From the NCBI RefSeq assembly GCF_900090245.1, contig NZ_FMDN01000011.1:124001-188000 (forward strand): DNA of 64,000 nucleotides, read 5' to 3'. Below the pieces are notes generated by a model, which was not told the DNA's origin, made no database searches, and was given only the letters and a program-made list of their open reading frames with translations. Positions 1 through 6,918 of the stretch are shown one piece after another (within the stretch, counting starts at the first letter, position 1; every line of letters begins with the position of its first letter). The DNA comes from Micromonospora halophytica. Lineage in GTDB: Bacteria > Actinomycetota > Actinomycetes > Mycobacteriales > Micromonosporaceae. The translations under genes and the position numbers were made by a program.

Positions 1-1236
1 GCCCGGCAGAACGAGATGGAGGTCCGGCTCGCGGTGCGTACCGCCGAGGAGCGGGTCGCCTCCATCGCCGGCCGCGCGGACTCCCTGGCCCGGCAAGCGA
101 CCGCGGAGCGCGCCGCCCGGGAACGGGCCGCCGCCCGGCGGGCCGCGCGGGCCCGGGGCGCGACCATCGCCCGGGCCGTGGTCGGCGGCGCCCGTGCGGC
201 GCTCACCCGGCTCACCGGCTCGATCGCCGCCGCCGAGGAGCACCGCGACGCCGTGGCGCGCGAACGCGCCGCCCGCGAGGCCGAGCTGTCGGAGGTACGC
301 GGCGCGGCCAAGCGGCTCGGCGCGGAGCTGGAACGGCTCACCAGCCAGGTGCACCGGGACGAGGTGGCCCGCGCCGAGCAGCGGCTGCGCATCGAGCAGC
401 TGGAGGCCAAGGCCGCCGAGGATTTCGGCCTGGACGTGGAGACCCTGGTCGCCGAGTACGGCCCGAACCAGCCCGTCCCGCCCACCCAGGTGGACGTCGC
501 GGCGGCAGAACGCGACGGCCTGCCGGTGCCCGAGCCGGTCCGCTACGAGCGCCCGGTGCAGGAGAAGCGCGCCGCCAAGGCGGAACGGGAACTGGCCCTG
601 CTCGGCAAGGTCAACCCGCTCGCACTGGAGGAGTTCGCCGCGCTGGAGGAGCGCTTCAAGTTCCTCTCCGAGCAGCTGGAGGACCTGAAGGCCACCCGCC
701 GCGACCTGCTCACCGTGGTCAAGGACGTCGACGACCGGATCCTGGAGGTCTTCGCCAGCGCGTTCGCCGACACCGCCCGGGAGTTCGAGCAGGTCTTCAC
801 CGTGCTCTTCCCCGGCGGCGAGGGCCGGCTGATCCTCACCGACCCGGAGGACCTGCTCACCACCGGAGTCGAGGTCGAGGCGCGACCCCCGGGCAAGAAG
901 ATCAAGCGGCTCTCGCTGCTCTCCGGCGGGGAACGCTCGCTGACCGCGGTGGCGATGCTGGTGGCGATCTTCCGTGCCCGGCCCAGCCCGTTCTACATCA
1001 TGGACGAGGTCGAAGCGGCGCTGGACGACGTCAACCTGGGCCGGCTGATCACGCTGCTGGCACAGTTGCGGGAGAAGAGTCAGCTGATCGTCATCACGCA
1101 CCAGAAGCGGACGATGGAGATCGCCGACGCGCTGTACGGGGTGACCATGCGCAGTGGGGTCACCCAGGTGATCAGTCAACGGCTCAACCGGGCCGACGGG
1201 GACGAGCGGCCAGGCCGCGGCGAGGAGAACGAGTAG
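1..1236 (+). CDS. smc: Chromosome segregation ATPase SMC, C-terminal part (5' truncated by window edge)
   Basis: The reading frame is open from base 1, so this is the last 411 codons of a longer gene. The visible part starts in an Ala/Arg/Glu-rich coiled coil and ends in the C-terminal half of the ABC-type head. The signature motif LSGGE is encoded at 919-933 and the Walker B strand with catalytic Glu (FYIMDE) at 991-1008, followed by the D-loop region AALDD and a switch His (ITHQKRTM). SMC dimerises with ScpA/ScpB to compact and segregate the chromosome. The N-terminal Walker A half lies upstream of the window. The stop overlaps the next start by one base (TAGTG), so the HAD gene is probably cotranscribed. 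Very confident. Confidence 0.97.
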   Translation, partial: ARQNEMEVRLAVRTAEERVASIAGRADSLARQATAERAARERAAARRAARARGATIARAVVGGARAALTRLTGSIAAAEEHRDAVARERAAREAELSEVRGAAKRLGAELERLTSQVHRDEVARAEQRLRIEQLEAKAAEDFGLDVETLVAEYGPNQPVPPTQVDVAAAERDGLPVPEPVRYERPVQEKRAAKAERELALLGKVNPLALEEFAALEERFKFLSEQLEDLKATRRDLLTVVKDVDDRILEVFASAFADTAREFEQVFTVLFPGGEGRLILTDPEDLLTTGVEVEARPPGKKIKRLSLLSGGERSLTAVAMLVAIFRARPSPFYIMDEVEAALDDVNLGRLITLLAQLREKSQLIVITHQKRTMEIADALYGVTMRSGVTQVISQRLNRADGDERPGRGEENE

Positions 1237-1856
1237 TGGGTCGGGAACGCGCGACGGCGCTCCTGGTGGACTTCGACGGTGTACTGCGTCGCTGGGACCC
1301 GGCGGTGGCCGTCGGCGTCGAGCGGGAGTACGGGCTCTCCGAGGGCGTCCTCGGCGAGATCGCCATGCAGTGGGGGCGGCTCCAGCCGGTGCTGACCGGC
1401 CGGGTCAGCCACGCCGAGTGGATGTCCAGCGTGGCGGACGCGCTGACCGAGTCGGTGGGCAGCCCGGAGCGGGCCCGCGCCGCGGTCGAGCAGTGGCAGC
1501 GCTACCGGGGCGAGGTGGACCCGGAGGTGCTCGGCTTCGTCCGCGAGGTGCGGGCGGCCGGCGTACGGGTCGGGCTGGGCACCAACGCCACCGACCTGCT
1601 CGACGCCGACCTGGCCGCGCTGGGCCTGACCGGTGAGCTGGACGTGGTGGTCAACTCCTCGGTCGTCGGGGTGAACAAGCCGGCCAAGGAGTACTTCCAG
1701 GCGGCCTGTGACGCGCTTCAGACCGCGCCGTCGCGGGTGCTCTTCGTCGACGACGAGGACTGGGCGATCCGGGGCGCGCGGGTGGCCGGCCTGTCGGCGC
1801 TGCGCTGGTCCGGCCCTGACGACCTGCACTACCTGCGCAAAGCCCTGGTGTACTGA
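1236..1856 (+). CDS. HAD-family hydrolase
   Basis: A 206-residue protein starting at a GTG that shares its G with the smc stop codon. The haloacid dehalogenase motif I is near the N-terminus (LLVDFDGVL, nucleophile Asp12 and Asp14). Motif II is probably GLGTNAT, the motif III Lys is in VVGVNKPAKEYF, and the motif IV acid pair is in LFVDDEDW. Overall size and spacing fit a subfamily I HAD with a helical cap (residues about 20-95). The substrate cannot be read from sequence; small phosphorylated metabolites are usual for the family. Direct contact with smc suggests cotranscription, but I see no functional link. Confidence 0.85.
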   Translation: MGRERATALLVDFDGVLRRWDPAVAVGVEREYGLSEGVLGEIAMQWGRLQPVLTGRVSHAEWMSSVADALTESVGSPERARAAVEQWQRYRGEVDPEVLGFVREVRAAGVRVGLGTNATDLLDADLAALGLTGELDVVVNSSVVGVNKPAKEYFQAACDALQTAPSRVLFVDDEDWAIRGARVAGLSALRWSGPDDLHYLRKALVY

Positions 1857-1960
1857 GCCGGACTCCCCGATAGGTGCACGAGCCGGCCGAGGAGTGCTCC
1901 CAGGCGGGCGCCGGACACCGCCTGGGTCCGTCGCAGGCCGGCGAAGATCCGGGAGACGCC

Positions 1961-2707
1961 CTAGTTTCCGGAGTCGTCCGGGTGCTGCTCGTCCGGGCGG
2001 TGCCGGCCGCCCTCGGGCTCGTCCCCGGTGAGCGGCAACCGGGCGACGCAGAGCCGGGGCGTCACGAACGGTTCGAGGACGGTCTGCTCCGGGTCGCCGC
2101 CGAGTTCCTCCGTGGCGCCCTGGAGCAGGCCGAGGTGGACCGAGCAGATGACGCCGGGATGGCGTTCGGCCACCGCCCGGAACGGGCACCGGTGCAACAG
2201 GATCTCACCGTTCGCCTCCGTCTCAGGCTCGAATCCGAGCTTGTCGAGCATGCCGGAGACCCGGGTGACGACCTCCTCGCGCGTCGGCTGGTCGGACGGG
2301 GCCGGGCGGTCCACCAGGAAGTGGCCCCACTGCCGTCCGGCGGAGCGGGCGGCGGCGGCCGGATCGTCGGTGTGTGCCGCGACGTAGCCGGTGAGGATGT
2401 GCGACAGCAGTTGGTACTCGCCGATCTGGTCCTCGGCGGTCGGGCCGGCGGGCGGGGTGTCCCGGACCGCCCGGTAGCACAGCCGCGGTCGGCCCGGTCC
2501 CTCCGGTGCGGCCTGTTCCTCGTGCACGAGACCGCCCTGGACCAGCTTCATCAGGTGGAAGCGCACCGTGCTGGGGTGCAGGCGGAGCTGTCCGGCCAGG
2601 GCCTGGATGGTGACCGGACCGTCGAACGCACGCAGGGCGTCGAGGACGGCGGCCCGGCCCGAACCTGACGGCTGGGGTTCCGGCGGCGGAGCAGACCTGG
2701 TTTCCAT
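1961..2707 (-). CDS. SufR-like (COG2345-type) winged-helix regulator with a cysteine cluster
   Basis: A 248-residue protein from the ATG at 2707; a TTG nine bases upstream could add three residues. Residues about 20-85 form an ArsR/SufR-type winged helix (LAGQLRLHPSTVRFHLMKL is the recognition region). The C-terminal half carries three spaced cysteines (near residues 174, 188 and 220) in RCPF, VICSVHLGLLQG and RLCVARL. This resembles the Fe-S ligand pattern of SufR, although the family as a whole is not always shown to hold a cluster. It is the last gene of the minus-strand nitrite reductase operon, so it is likely that operon's regulator. NO or redox sensing through a cluster is inference. 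No good Shine-Dalgarno is visible; a short dyad abuts the start. Confidence 0.8.
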   Translation of the reverse strand: METRSAPPPEPQPSGSGRAAVLDALRAFDGPVTIQALAGQLRLHPSTVRFHLMKLVQGGLVHEEQAAPEGPGRPRLCYRAVRDTPPAGPTAEDQIGEYQLLSHILTGYVAAHTDDPAAAARSAGRQWGHFLVDRPAPSDQPTREEVVTRVSGMLDKLGFEPETEANGEILLHRCPFRAVAERHPGVICSVHLGLLQGATEELGGDPEQTVLEPFVTPRLCVARLPLTGDEPEGGRHRPDEQHPDDSGN

Positions 2708-2719
2708 TACTGCCAAGTA
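2708..2719. promoter_or_regulatory. Short dyad abutting the regulator start codon
   Basis: The dyad TACT-N4-AGTA lies immediately upstream of the ATG of the SufR-like regulator, where a Shine-Dalgarno would be expected. It could be a weak autoregulatory operator or part of an internal promoter. It is short enough to be chance. Confidence 0.25.
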
Positions 2720-2749
2720 TCGCTCACGCCGCCGGCACCCATCAGGTAC

Positions 2750-3208
2750 TCAGGCCGTGCCCGGCCTCGCCGACCTCTGCCGACGGGCCGACAGCGCCAG
2801 CCCCACCGTGATCGCTGCCACCGCGACCACCTCGGCCACGACGCTGGCCAGGTCGGTGGCGAGGACCGGTTCCGGTTCACCCGCGTGTGGGCCCACCGGC
2901 AGCCCCGCCGTACGGCTGACCAGCCATCCGGCCAGCACCAGAACGTTGCCGCCGAGCCCGAGGACCAGCAGGGCGCGGTCCCCGTCCCGCCACGCCAGCA
3001 CCGCCCAACCGAGTTGCAGGCCACCCACCAGCGTGAGGAGCGCGGCGGCCACCCACCACTCGGCCCGGTGCTGCGGTACCACCGCGTAGTGCGCCACCCC
3101 GGCGAGCGCGGTCGCCACGACGGCGAGCCGGCGGGCGACGTCGGCCCCGGCCGGTCGTGCCCCGCCCAGCGGGAGGCCCGCCCGCTCGGCGGCACCCGCC
3201 CCGGTCAC
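2750..3208 (-). CDS. Four-helix integral membrane protein of the nirK operon
   Basis: A 152-residue protein with a GTG start overlapping the nirK stop by four bases (GTGA), which implies translational coupling. Hydrophobicity suggests four transmembrane helices, at about residues 24-42, 48-69, 72-98 and 114-141. The cytosolic N-terminus is Ala/Gly rich and the C-terminal tail is Arg rich. No cofactor-binding motif is obvious; one His lies in the first helix (GVAHYAVV). I do not recognise a characterised family. Position suggests a membrane partner for the copper enzymes, such as an electron-transfer or assembly factor, but that is inference from operon context only. Confidence 0.75.
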   Translation of the reverse strand: MTGAGAAERAGLPLGGARPAGADVARRLAVVATALAGVAHYAVVPQHRAEWWVAAALLTLVGGLQLGWAVLAWRDGDRALLVLGLGGNVLVLAGWLVSRTAGLPVGPHAGEPEPVLATDLASVVAEVVAVAAITVGLALSARRQRSARPGTA

Positions 3209-4611
3209 TGTCCCGCTCCGACCTGGAACAGCCCGATCGCGCCCTTGTGCGCCGAGGACATCTTGTGCGTGACGAACGGATAGGTGCCGTCCCGGTCGAG
3301 GGTGAACTCGACGAAGCCACCCTGTGCCGGCATCAGGTCGAGCGCCTGGCCGCCGCCCCTGCCCGCGTCGGGGCGCAGCAGGTAGTTGCCCTCCTTGTAC
3401 ACGGTGTCGAAGATCGTGCCGATCACATGGAAGGAACTGATCTCGTTGATGCCGGCGTTCAGCACCCAGACGCGGACCCGCTCGCCCTTGTCGACCGTGA
3501 CGGGGCGGTGGACGTACTGGTTGACGAAGCCGTTGAAGACCACGGCGTCGGCCTTCTCGGCGTGCATCTTCTTCAGGTCGCCGGGTTCGCCCTTCGGGCC
3601 GAGGTAGAGTTCCGCCTGCTCCAGGATGATCTCCCGGTCCACCGCGCCGAGGTTCGGCGGATCGACGATCAGCGCGCCGTACATGCCGTTGGCGATGTGG
3701 TGCAGCATCGGGTCGGTGCCGCAGTGGTAGTAGAAGATCCCCGCGTAGTCGGCCTTGAACTGGTACGTCAGCTTCTCCCCGGGCTTGATGGTGCGCATCT
3801 CGACGTTCGGCGCGACCTTCGAGGCGTGGAAGTCGATGGAGTGGGCCATGGTGCCGTTGTTGACCAGGGTCACGGTGAAGAGGTCACCGACCCTGCCTCG
3901 CAGGGTCGGCCCGGGGACCTGTCCGTTGAACGTCCAGCGCAGCTGGGTGACCCCGGGGGCGACCTCCTGCTCCTTCTCCTCGACGCTGAGGGTGACGTCG
4001 TGCCGGGTGCCGCCGGGGGCCGGCGTGACCGCCGGGTCGTACGGCTTCCAGTCGGAGGCCGGCGCGGCGGCGAAATCGATCTTCGCGCTGTTGTCGGCGC
4101 CCTCGCCGGCGGGCGCTGCACCGGCGTCGGCGGTGCTGCCCTCGACCAGGATGTCGAGCACCATGCCGGCGTCCTTGTGGCCGGCGACGGTGCACCACGC
4201 CTTGACCGAGGAGGTGATCGGACCCCAGGTGACGGTCTCGGACTCGCCGGGCTTCAGCATCTTGCCGCCGGTGCCGTCGAGTTCGAGGCTGTGGTCCATC
4301 TTGCCGGCGTTGTGCACCCGCAGCTCGACCGTCGCGCCCTTCGGCACGTTGATCGAGGACGGCTTCACGTACAGGTCACCGAGCTCGATGTCGAAGGGAC
4401 CGGCCTTGCCCGCCGGGGCGGCGGCACCCGCCGCCAGGTGGCCCGGTCCGGTCCGGCCCGGGGCGAACGCCACGATGATCATGCCGAGCAGGAGGCCGAA
4501 GACGACGGCGGAGGTCAGTGCGGGGAAGAGTCGCTGGAGTGGCTCGGCGAGGCCGGTCCTGCGGTCGCGACGGGCAGCGCCGGTCGCCGCGCCGCTGGGG
4601 ATGTCTGACAC
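3205..4611 (-). CDS. nirK: Membrane-anchored three-domain copper nitrite reductase (NirK)
   Basis: A 468-residue protein from a GTG preceded by TGAGGAG. A cytosolic Arg-rich start is followed by one membrane helix (about 31-50). Residues 70-157 form an extra N-terminal cupredoxin with candidate type 1 ligands His107, Cys140, His145 and Met150. Residues about 200-465 are the two-cupredoxin NirK core: His257/Asp260/His262, His296-Cys297, His305, Met310, His395 and His449 match the type 1, type 2 and proton-delivery positions of known NirK. The short HCGTDPMLHHIANGM loop is the class II (AniA-like) form. The predicted reaction is nitrite to NO on the outer face of the membrane. It is second in the operon after the multicopper oxidase. 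Confidence 0.93.
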   Translation of the reverse strand: MSDIPSGAATGAARRDRRTGLAEPLQRLFPALTSAVVFGLLLGMIIVAFAPGRTGPGHLAAGAAAPAGKAGPFDIELGDLYVKPSSINVPKGATVELRVHNAGKMDHSLELDGTGGKMLKPGESETVTWGPITSSVKAWCTVAGHKDAGMVLDILVEGSTADAGAAPAGEGADNSAKIDFAAAPASDWKPYDPAVTPAPGGTRHDVTLSVEEKEQEVAPGVTQLRWTFNGQVPGPTLRGRVGDLFTVTLVNNGTMAHSIDFHASKVAPNVEMRTIKPGEKLTYQFKADYAGIFYYHCGTDPMLHHIANGMYGALIVDPPNLGAVDREIILEQAELYLGPKGEPGDLKKMHAEKADAVVFNGFVNQYVHRPVTVDKGERVRVWVLNAGINEISSFHVIGTIFDTVYKEGNYLLRPDAGRGGGQALDLMPAQGGFVEFTLDRDGTYPFVTHKMSSAHKGAIGLFQVGAGQ

Positions 4612-4651
4612 GAGAGGCTCCTCAGGGAGAACTACGGAGGTGGAGGGAGGA

Positions 4652-5695
4652 TCAGCTGACCGTCAGGGCGGTGACCATGCCGAACATGCCCTGGCTGCCC
4701 TCGGCGTGGGAGAAGATGTGGCAGTGCCACAGCCAGGTGCCGACCCGGTTGGCCTTGATCAGGACGGTGTACCGCTCACCGGGGGCGATCAGGACGGTGT
4801 CGACCTCGTAGGGGGTGGCCAACGGGTAGCCGTCCTTGGCGATCACGAGCTGGTCGAGCCCGTGCAGGTGCATCGGGTGGGCCTGCCCGCCGGCGTTGAC
4901 GTAGTGGATCTCGACCCATTCGTTCAACTTCGCCTGCACCGGTTCGGTGGCCGGGAAGGACTTCCCGTTGAGGCTGAGCCCGATCACGCCACCGTCCTGG
5001 AGGTGCATGGTCCTGCTCTGGGTGACGGTGACGCCCTTCGGCCTGGGCATCTCACCCATCAGGATGGTCCCCCAGAGGCCGTTCGCGACCTGCTTCGTGC
5101 CGTCGTGGTGCGAGTGGAACCAACCCACCGAGGCACGCTCGGCGGTGAACTCGTACGTGAAGGTCTCACTCGGCTTGATCGGGTCCTGGGTCATGTTGGC
5201 CACCCCGTCGACCTCGTTCGGTAGCAGGATGCCGTGCCAGTGGACGCTTGTGGACTCCGGTAGCTCGTTCTTGACGATGACCCGCACCTTGTCGCCGACC
5301 GCGACCTTGAGCGTCGGGCCCGGCACGGTGCCGTTGAAGGTCCAGGCGTCGACCGTCTTGCCGGGCTCCAACTCCCACTTGGCGATCTTGGCGGTGAGCG
5401 CGAACTCCTTCGTCCCGTCCGGAGCGACGGTCGGCTCGAGGTCGGGCGCGCCCTGCCCGGCCGTCTTCGCGGGGAAGGACTTGTCCCGCGCCGCCATGGC
5501 GGCGTCCATGGCCTCCGGGTCGGCGTGCTCGTGGTGGGACCCGGATCCGCTCGGGTCGGCGCTGGCCGCGGTGCCGTGCGTGCCGCCGGCGGCGGGCGTG
5601 GGTGCGGTTGCCGGCTGGTTGCCGGCCGCCCAGACCGGTACGGCCGTGGCCAGGACGAACGCGGCTGCCACCGCGCTCAGGCTGGTTCTTGTCAT
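4652..5695 (-). CDS. Secreted two-domain multicopper oxidase (laccase-like)
   Basis: A 347-residue protein from an ATG preceded by AGGAG. A Sec signal peptide (1-23, ending VWA) leads into an Ala/Gly/His-rich linker (SHHEHADPEAMDAAM). The first cupredoxin carries trinuclear-site ligands His152/His154 (HWHG) and His194/His196 (FHSHHDG). The second carries HPMHLHG (His273, 276, 278) and WHCHIFSH (His324, Cys325, His326, His330), which includes the type 1 site. This is the two-domain, type-B-like arrangement. First gene of the operon, 40 bases ahead of nirK. A multicopper oxidase also precedes nirK in the ncgABC-nirK operon of Nitrosomonas, so a role protecting or feeding NirK is plausible but inferred. 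Confidence 0.92.
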   Translation of the reverse strand: MTRTSLSAVAAAFVLATAVPVWAAGNQPATAPTPAAGGTHGTAASADPSGSGSHHEHADPEAMDAAMAARDKSFPAKTAGQGAPDLEPTVAPDGTKEFALTAKIAKWELEPGKTVDAWTFNGTVPGPTLKVAVGDKVRVIVKNELPESTSVHWHGILLPNEVDGVANMTQDPIKPSETFTYEFTAERASVGWFHSHHDGTKQVANGLWGTILMGEMPRPKGVTVTQSRTMHLQDGGVIGLSLNGKSFPATEPVQAKLNEWVEIHYVNAGGQAHPMHLHGLDQLVIAKDGYPLATPYEVDTVLIAPGERYTVLIKANRVGTWLWHCHIFSHAEGSQGMFGMVTALTVS

Positions 5696-5733
5696 GGCGG
5701 GTGCTCCTAGTGGTGCTGCGATGATGGAGAGTT

Positions 5734-5744
5734 TTTATCATAAA
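5734..5744. promoter_or_regulatory. AT-rich palindrome in the copper/nirK operon promoter region
   Basis: TTTATCATAAA has perfect 5-base arms around one base, in an AT-rich stretch (about 5730-5750) that stands out from the GC-rich surroundings. It lies 39-49 bases upstream of the multicopper oxidase start, where a promoter or operator would sit. It could be a regulator site; it does not match a binding consensus I can name with confidence. Confidence 0.45.
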
Positions 5745-5825
5745 TATTAGAAGAACTGGTGTGGTCAATCTCCCAGTTGCCGGAAGGAACGAACGACCGA
5801 CGGCTCACCGGTCGGGAAGAACAAC

Positions 5826-5866
5826 GACGCCGGCCACCGCCCTGGGAACGGGCGGTGGCCGGCGTC
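5826..5866 (-). terminator. Strong hairpin terminator after the DinB-like gene
   Basis: A perfect 17-base stem (5826-5842 with 5850-5866) closes a 7-base loop. It lies 12 bases beyond the stop of the minus-strand DinB-like gene and upstream of the nirK operon promoter, so it separates the two units. No T-tract is present, as is usual in GC-rich actinobacteria. Confidence 0.75.
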
Positions 5867-5878
5867 GCGGGATGACCG

Positions 5879-6409
5879 TCAGTCTCCGGTGACGCCGTCG
5901 ATGCGTTCCCGGATCAGGTCGGCGTGCCCGTTGTGCCGGGCGTACTCCTCGATCATGTGGACGTAGACCCAGCGGACGCTGATCTCGTCGGTGCCTCCGT
6001 CCCTGCGGCGGCGCTGGAAGGTCTGGTCCAGTGACAGACCGGCGGCGGCTGCCCGGGCGGCCTCGACCTCCGCCCGGAAAATGGCGAAGTCGGCCTCCGC
6101 GTCGGCCTCGGCGACCCCGTTGAAGTCGGCGTCCGGGTCCTCGTCGGTGCTGTGGAGGCCGCCGACGTCCTGGCCCGCCGCCCGGACGCGGAACCACCAG
6201 CGCTCCACCTCCGCCATGTGCCGGACCAGGCCGAGCAGGGTCAGCCCGGACGGCTCGACGCTGGGCGTCCTCAGCTGCTCGGCGGTCAACCCGGCACACT
6301 TCGTGAGCAGGGTGTCCCGGTGGTAGTCCAGCCAGCCCTCCAGCATGGTGCGTTCATCGGCGACGTACGGTTCGTTGGTCCGGGTGATCTCGGGTGCGGT
6401 CCACGTCAT
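5879..6409 (-). CDS. DinB/DUF664-family protein (mycothiol-dependent transferase-like)
   Basis: A 176-residue protein from an ATG. It has the four-helix DinB-like pattern: an N-terminal tract (ERTMLEGWLDYHRDTLLTKCAGL), a metal-site His in VRHMAEVERWW, and the C-terminal metal-site pair in EEYARHNGHADLIRERIDG. In actinobacteria this DUF664/DinB group includes mycothiol-dependent thiol transferases. The substrate here is unknown. Transcribed alone, with its own terminator, and downstream of the MarR gene on the same strand (46-base gap). Confidence 0.82.
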   Translation of the reverse strand: MTWTAPEITRTNEPYVADERTMLEGWLDYHRDTLLTKCAGLTAEQLRTPSVEPSGLTLLGLVRHMAEVERWWFRVRAAGQDVGGLHSTDEDPDADFNGVAEADAEADFAIFRAEVEAARAAAAGLSLDQTFQRRRRDGGTDEISVRWVYVHMIEEYARHNGHADLIRERIDGVTGD

Positions 6410-6455
6410 CCGGCCATCCTCGCGGTCGGGGACGACAATCTGTGTGCGAGAGCGA

Positions 6456-6896
6456 TCAGAGAGCGCCGTCGTTGAACCGGCGCAGCAGCCGGGCGAACTC
6501 CTCCACGTCGCGGTCCGGCCAACTCTCCAGGGCCTGCCGGAGCTGCCCCAGCCGCACCGAACGGGCGCTGTCGAAGCGGCGGGTGCCCTCCTCGGTGAGG
6601 CTGAGCTGGGCGGCCCGGCGGTCGTCCGGGTCCGGATCCCGGCGGACCAGCCCCAGCCCCTCCAGGCCGTGGATCTGCCGGCTCAACGTGCCCTTGCCGA
6701 TGCCGAGCCGGGTGGCCAGGTCGGTGAGCCGGGTCGAGCCGGAGCGACGCAACCAGAGCAGCAGCCCGTACGCGTTGGGCTCCAGGTTGGGGTGGACCTC
6801 CCGGGCGATCTCCCAGGAGAGGGCACGCCCTCGCCGCAGCAGCGCGGCAAGCTCGTCCTCGACCGCGCGCAGGGCCTCCGGCAGGTGCTCGTCCAC
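6456..6896 (-). CDS. MarR-family transcriptional regulator
   Basis: A 146-residue protein with the MarR winged helix. The recognition segment is STRLTDLATRLGIGKGTLSR, and the wing contains LVRRDPDPDDRRAAQLSLTEEGTR, the hallmark D-x-R-D-R-R-like element of the family (here DPDDRRA). Flanking helices for dimerisation are at both ends. Such proteins bind palindromic operators as dimers and usually release them on binding small aromatic or oxidising ligands. It lies between the PhoD-like gene and the DinB-like gene, all on the minus strand, so either may be a target. Confidence 0.88.
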   Translation of the reverse strand: MDEHLPEALRAVEDELAALLRRGRALSWEIAREVHPNLEPNAYGLLLWLRRSGSTRLTDLATRLGIGKGTLSRQIHGLEGLGLVRRDPDPDDRRAAQLSLTEEGTRRFDSARSVRLGQLRQALESWPDRDVEEFARLLRRFNDGAL

Positions 6897-6918
6897 GGCA
6901 CCGAGCGTACGGGGCGGC

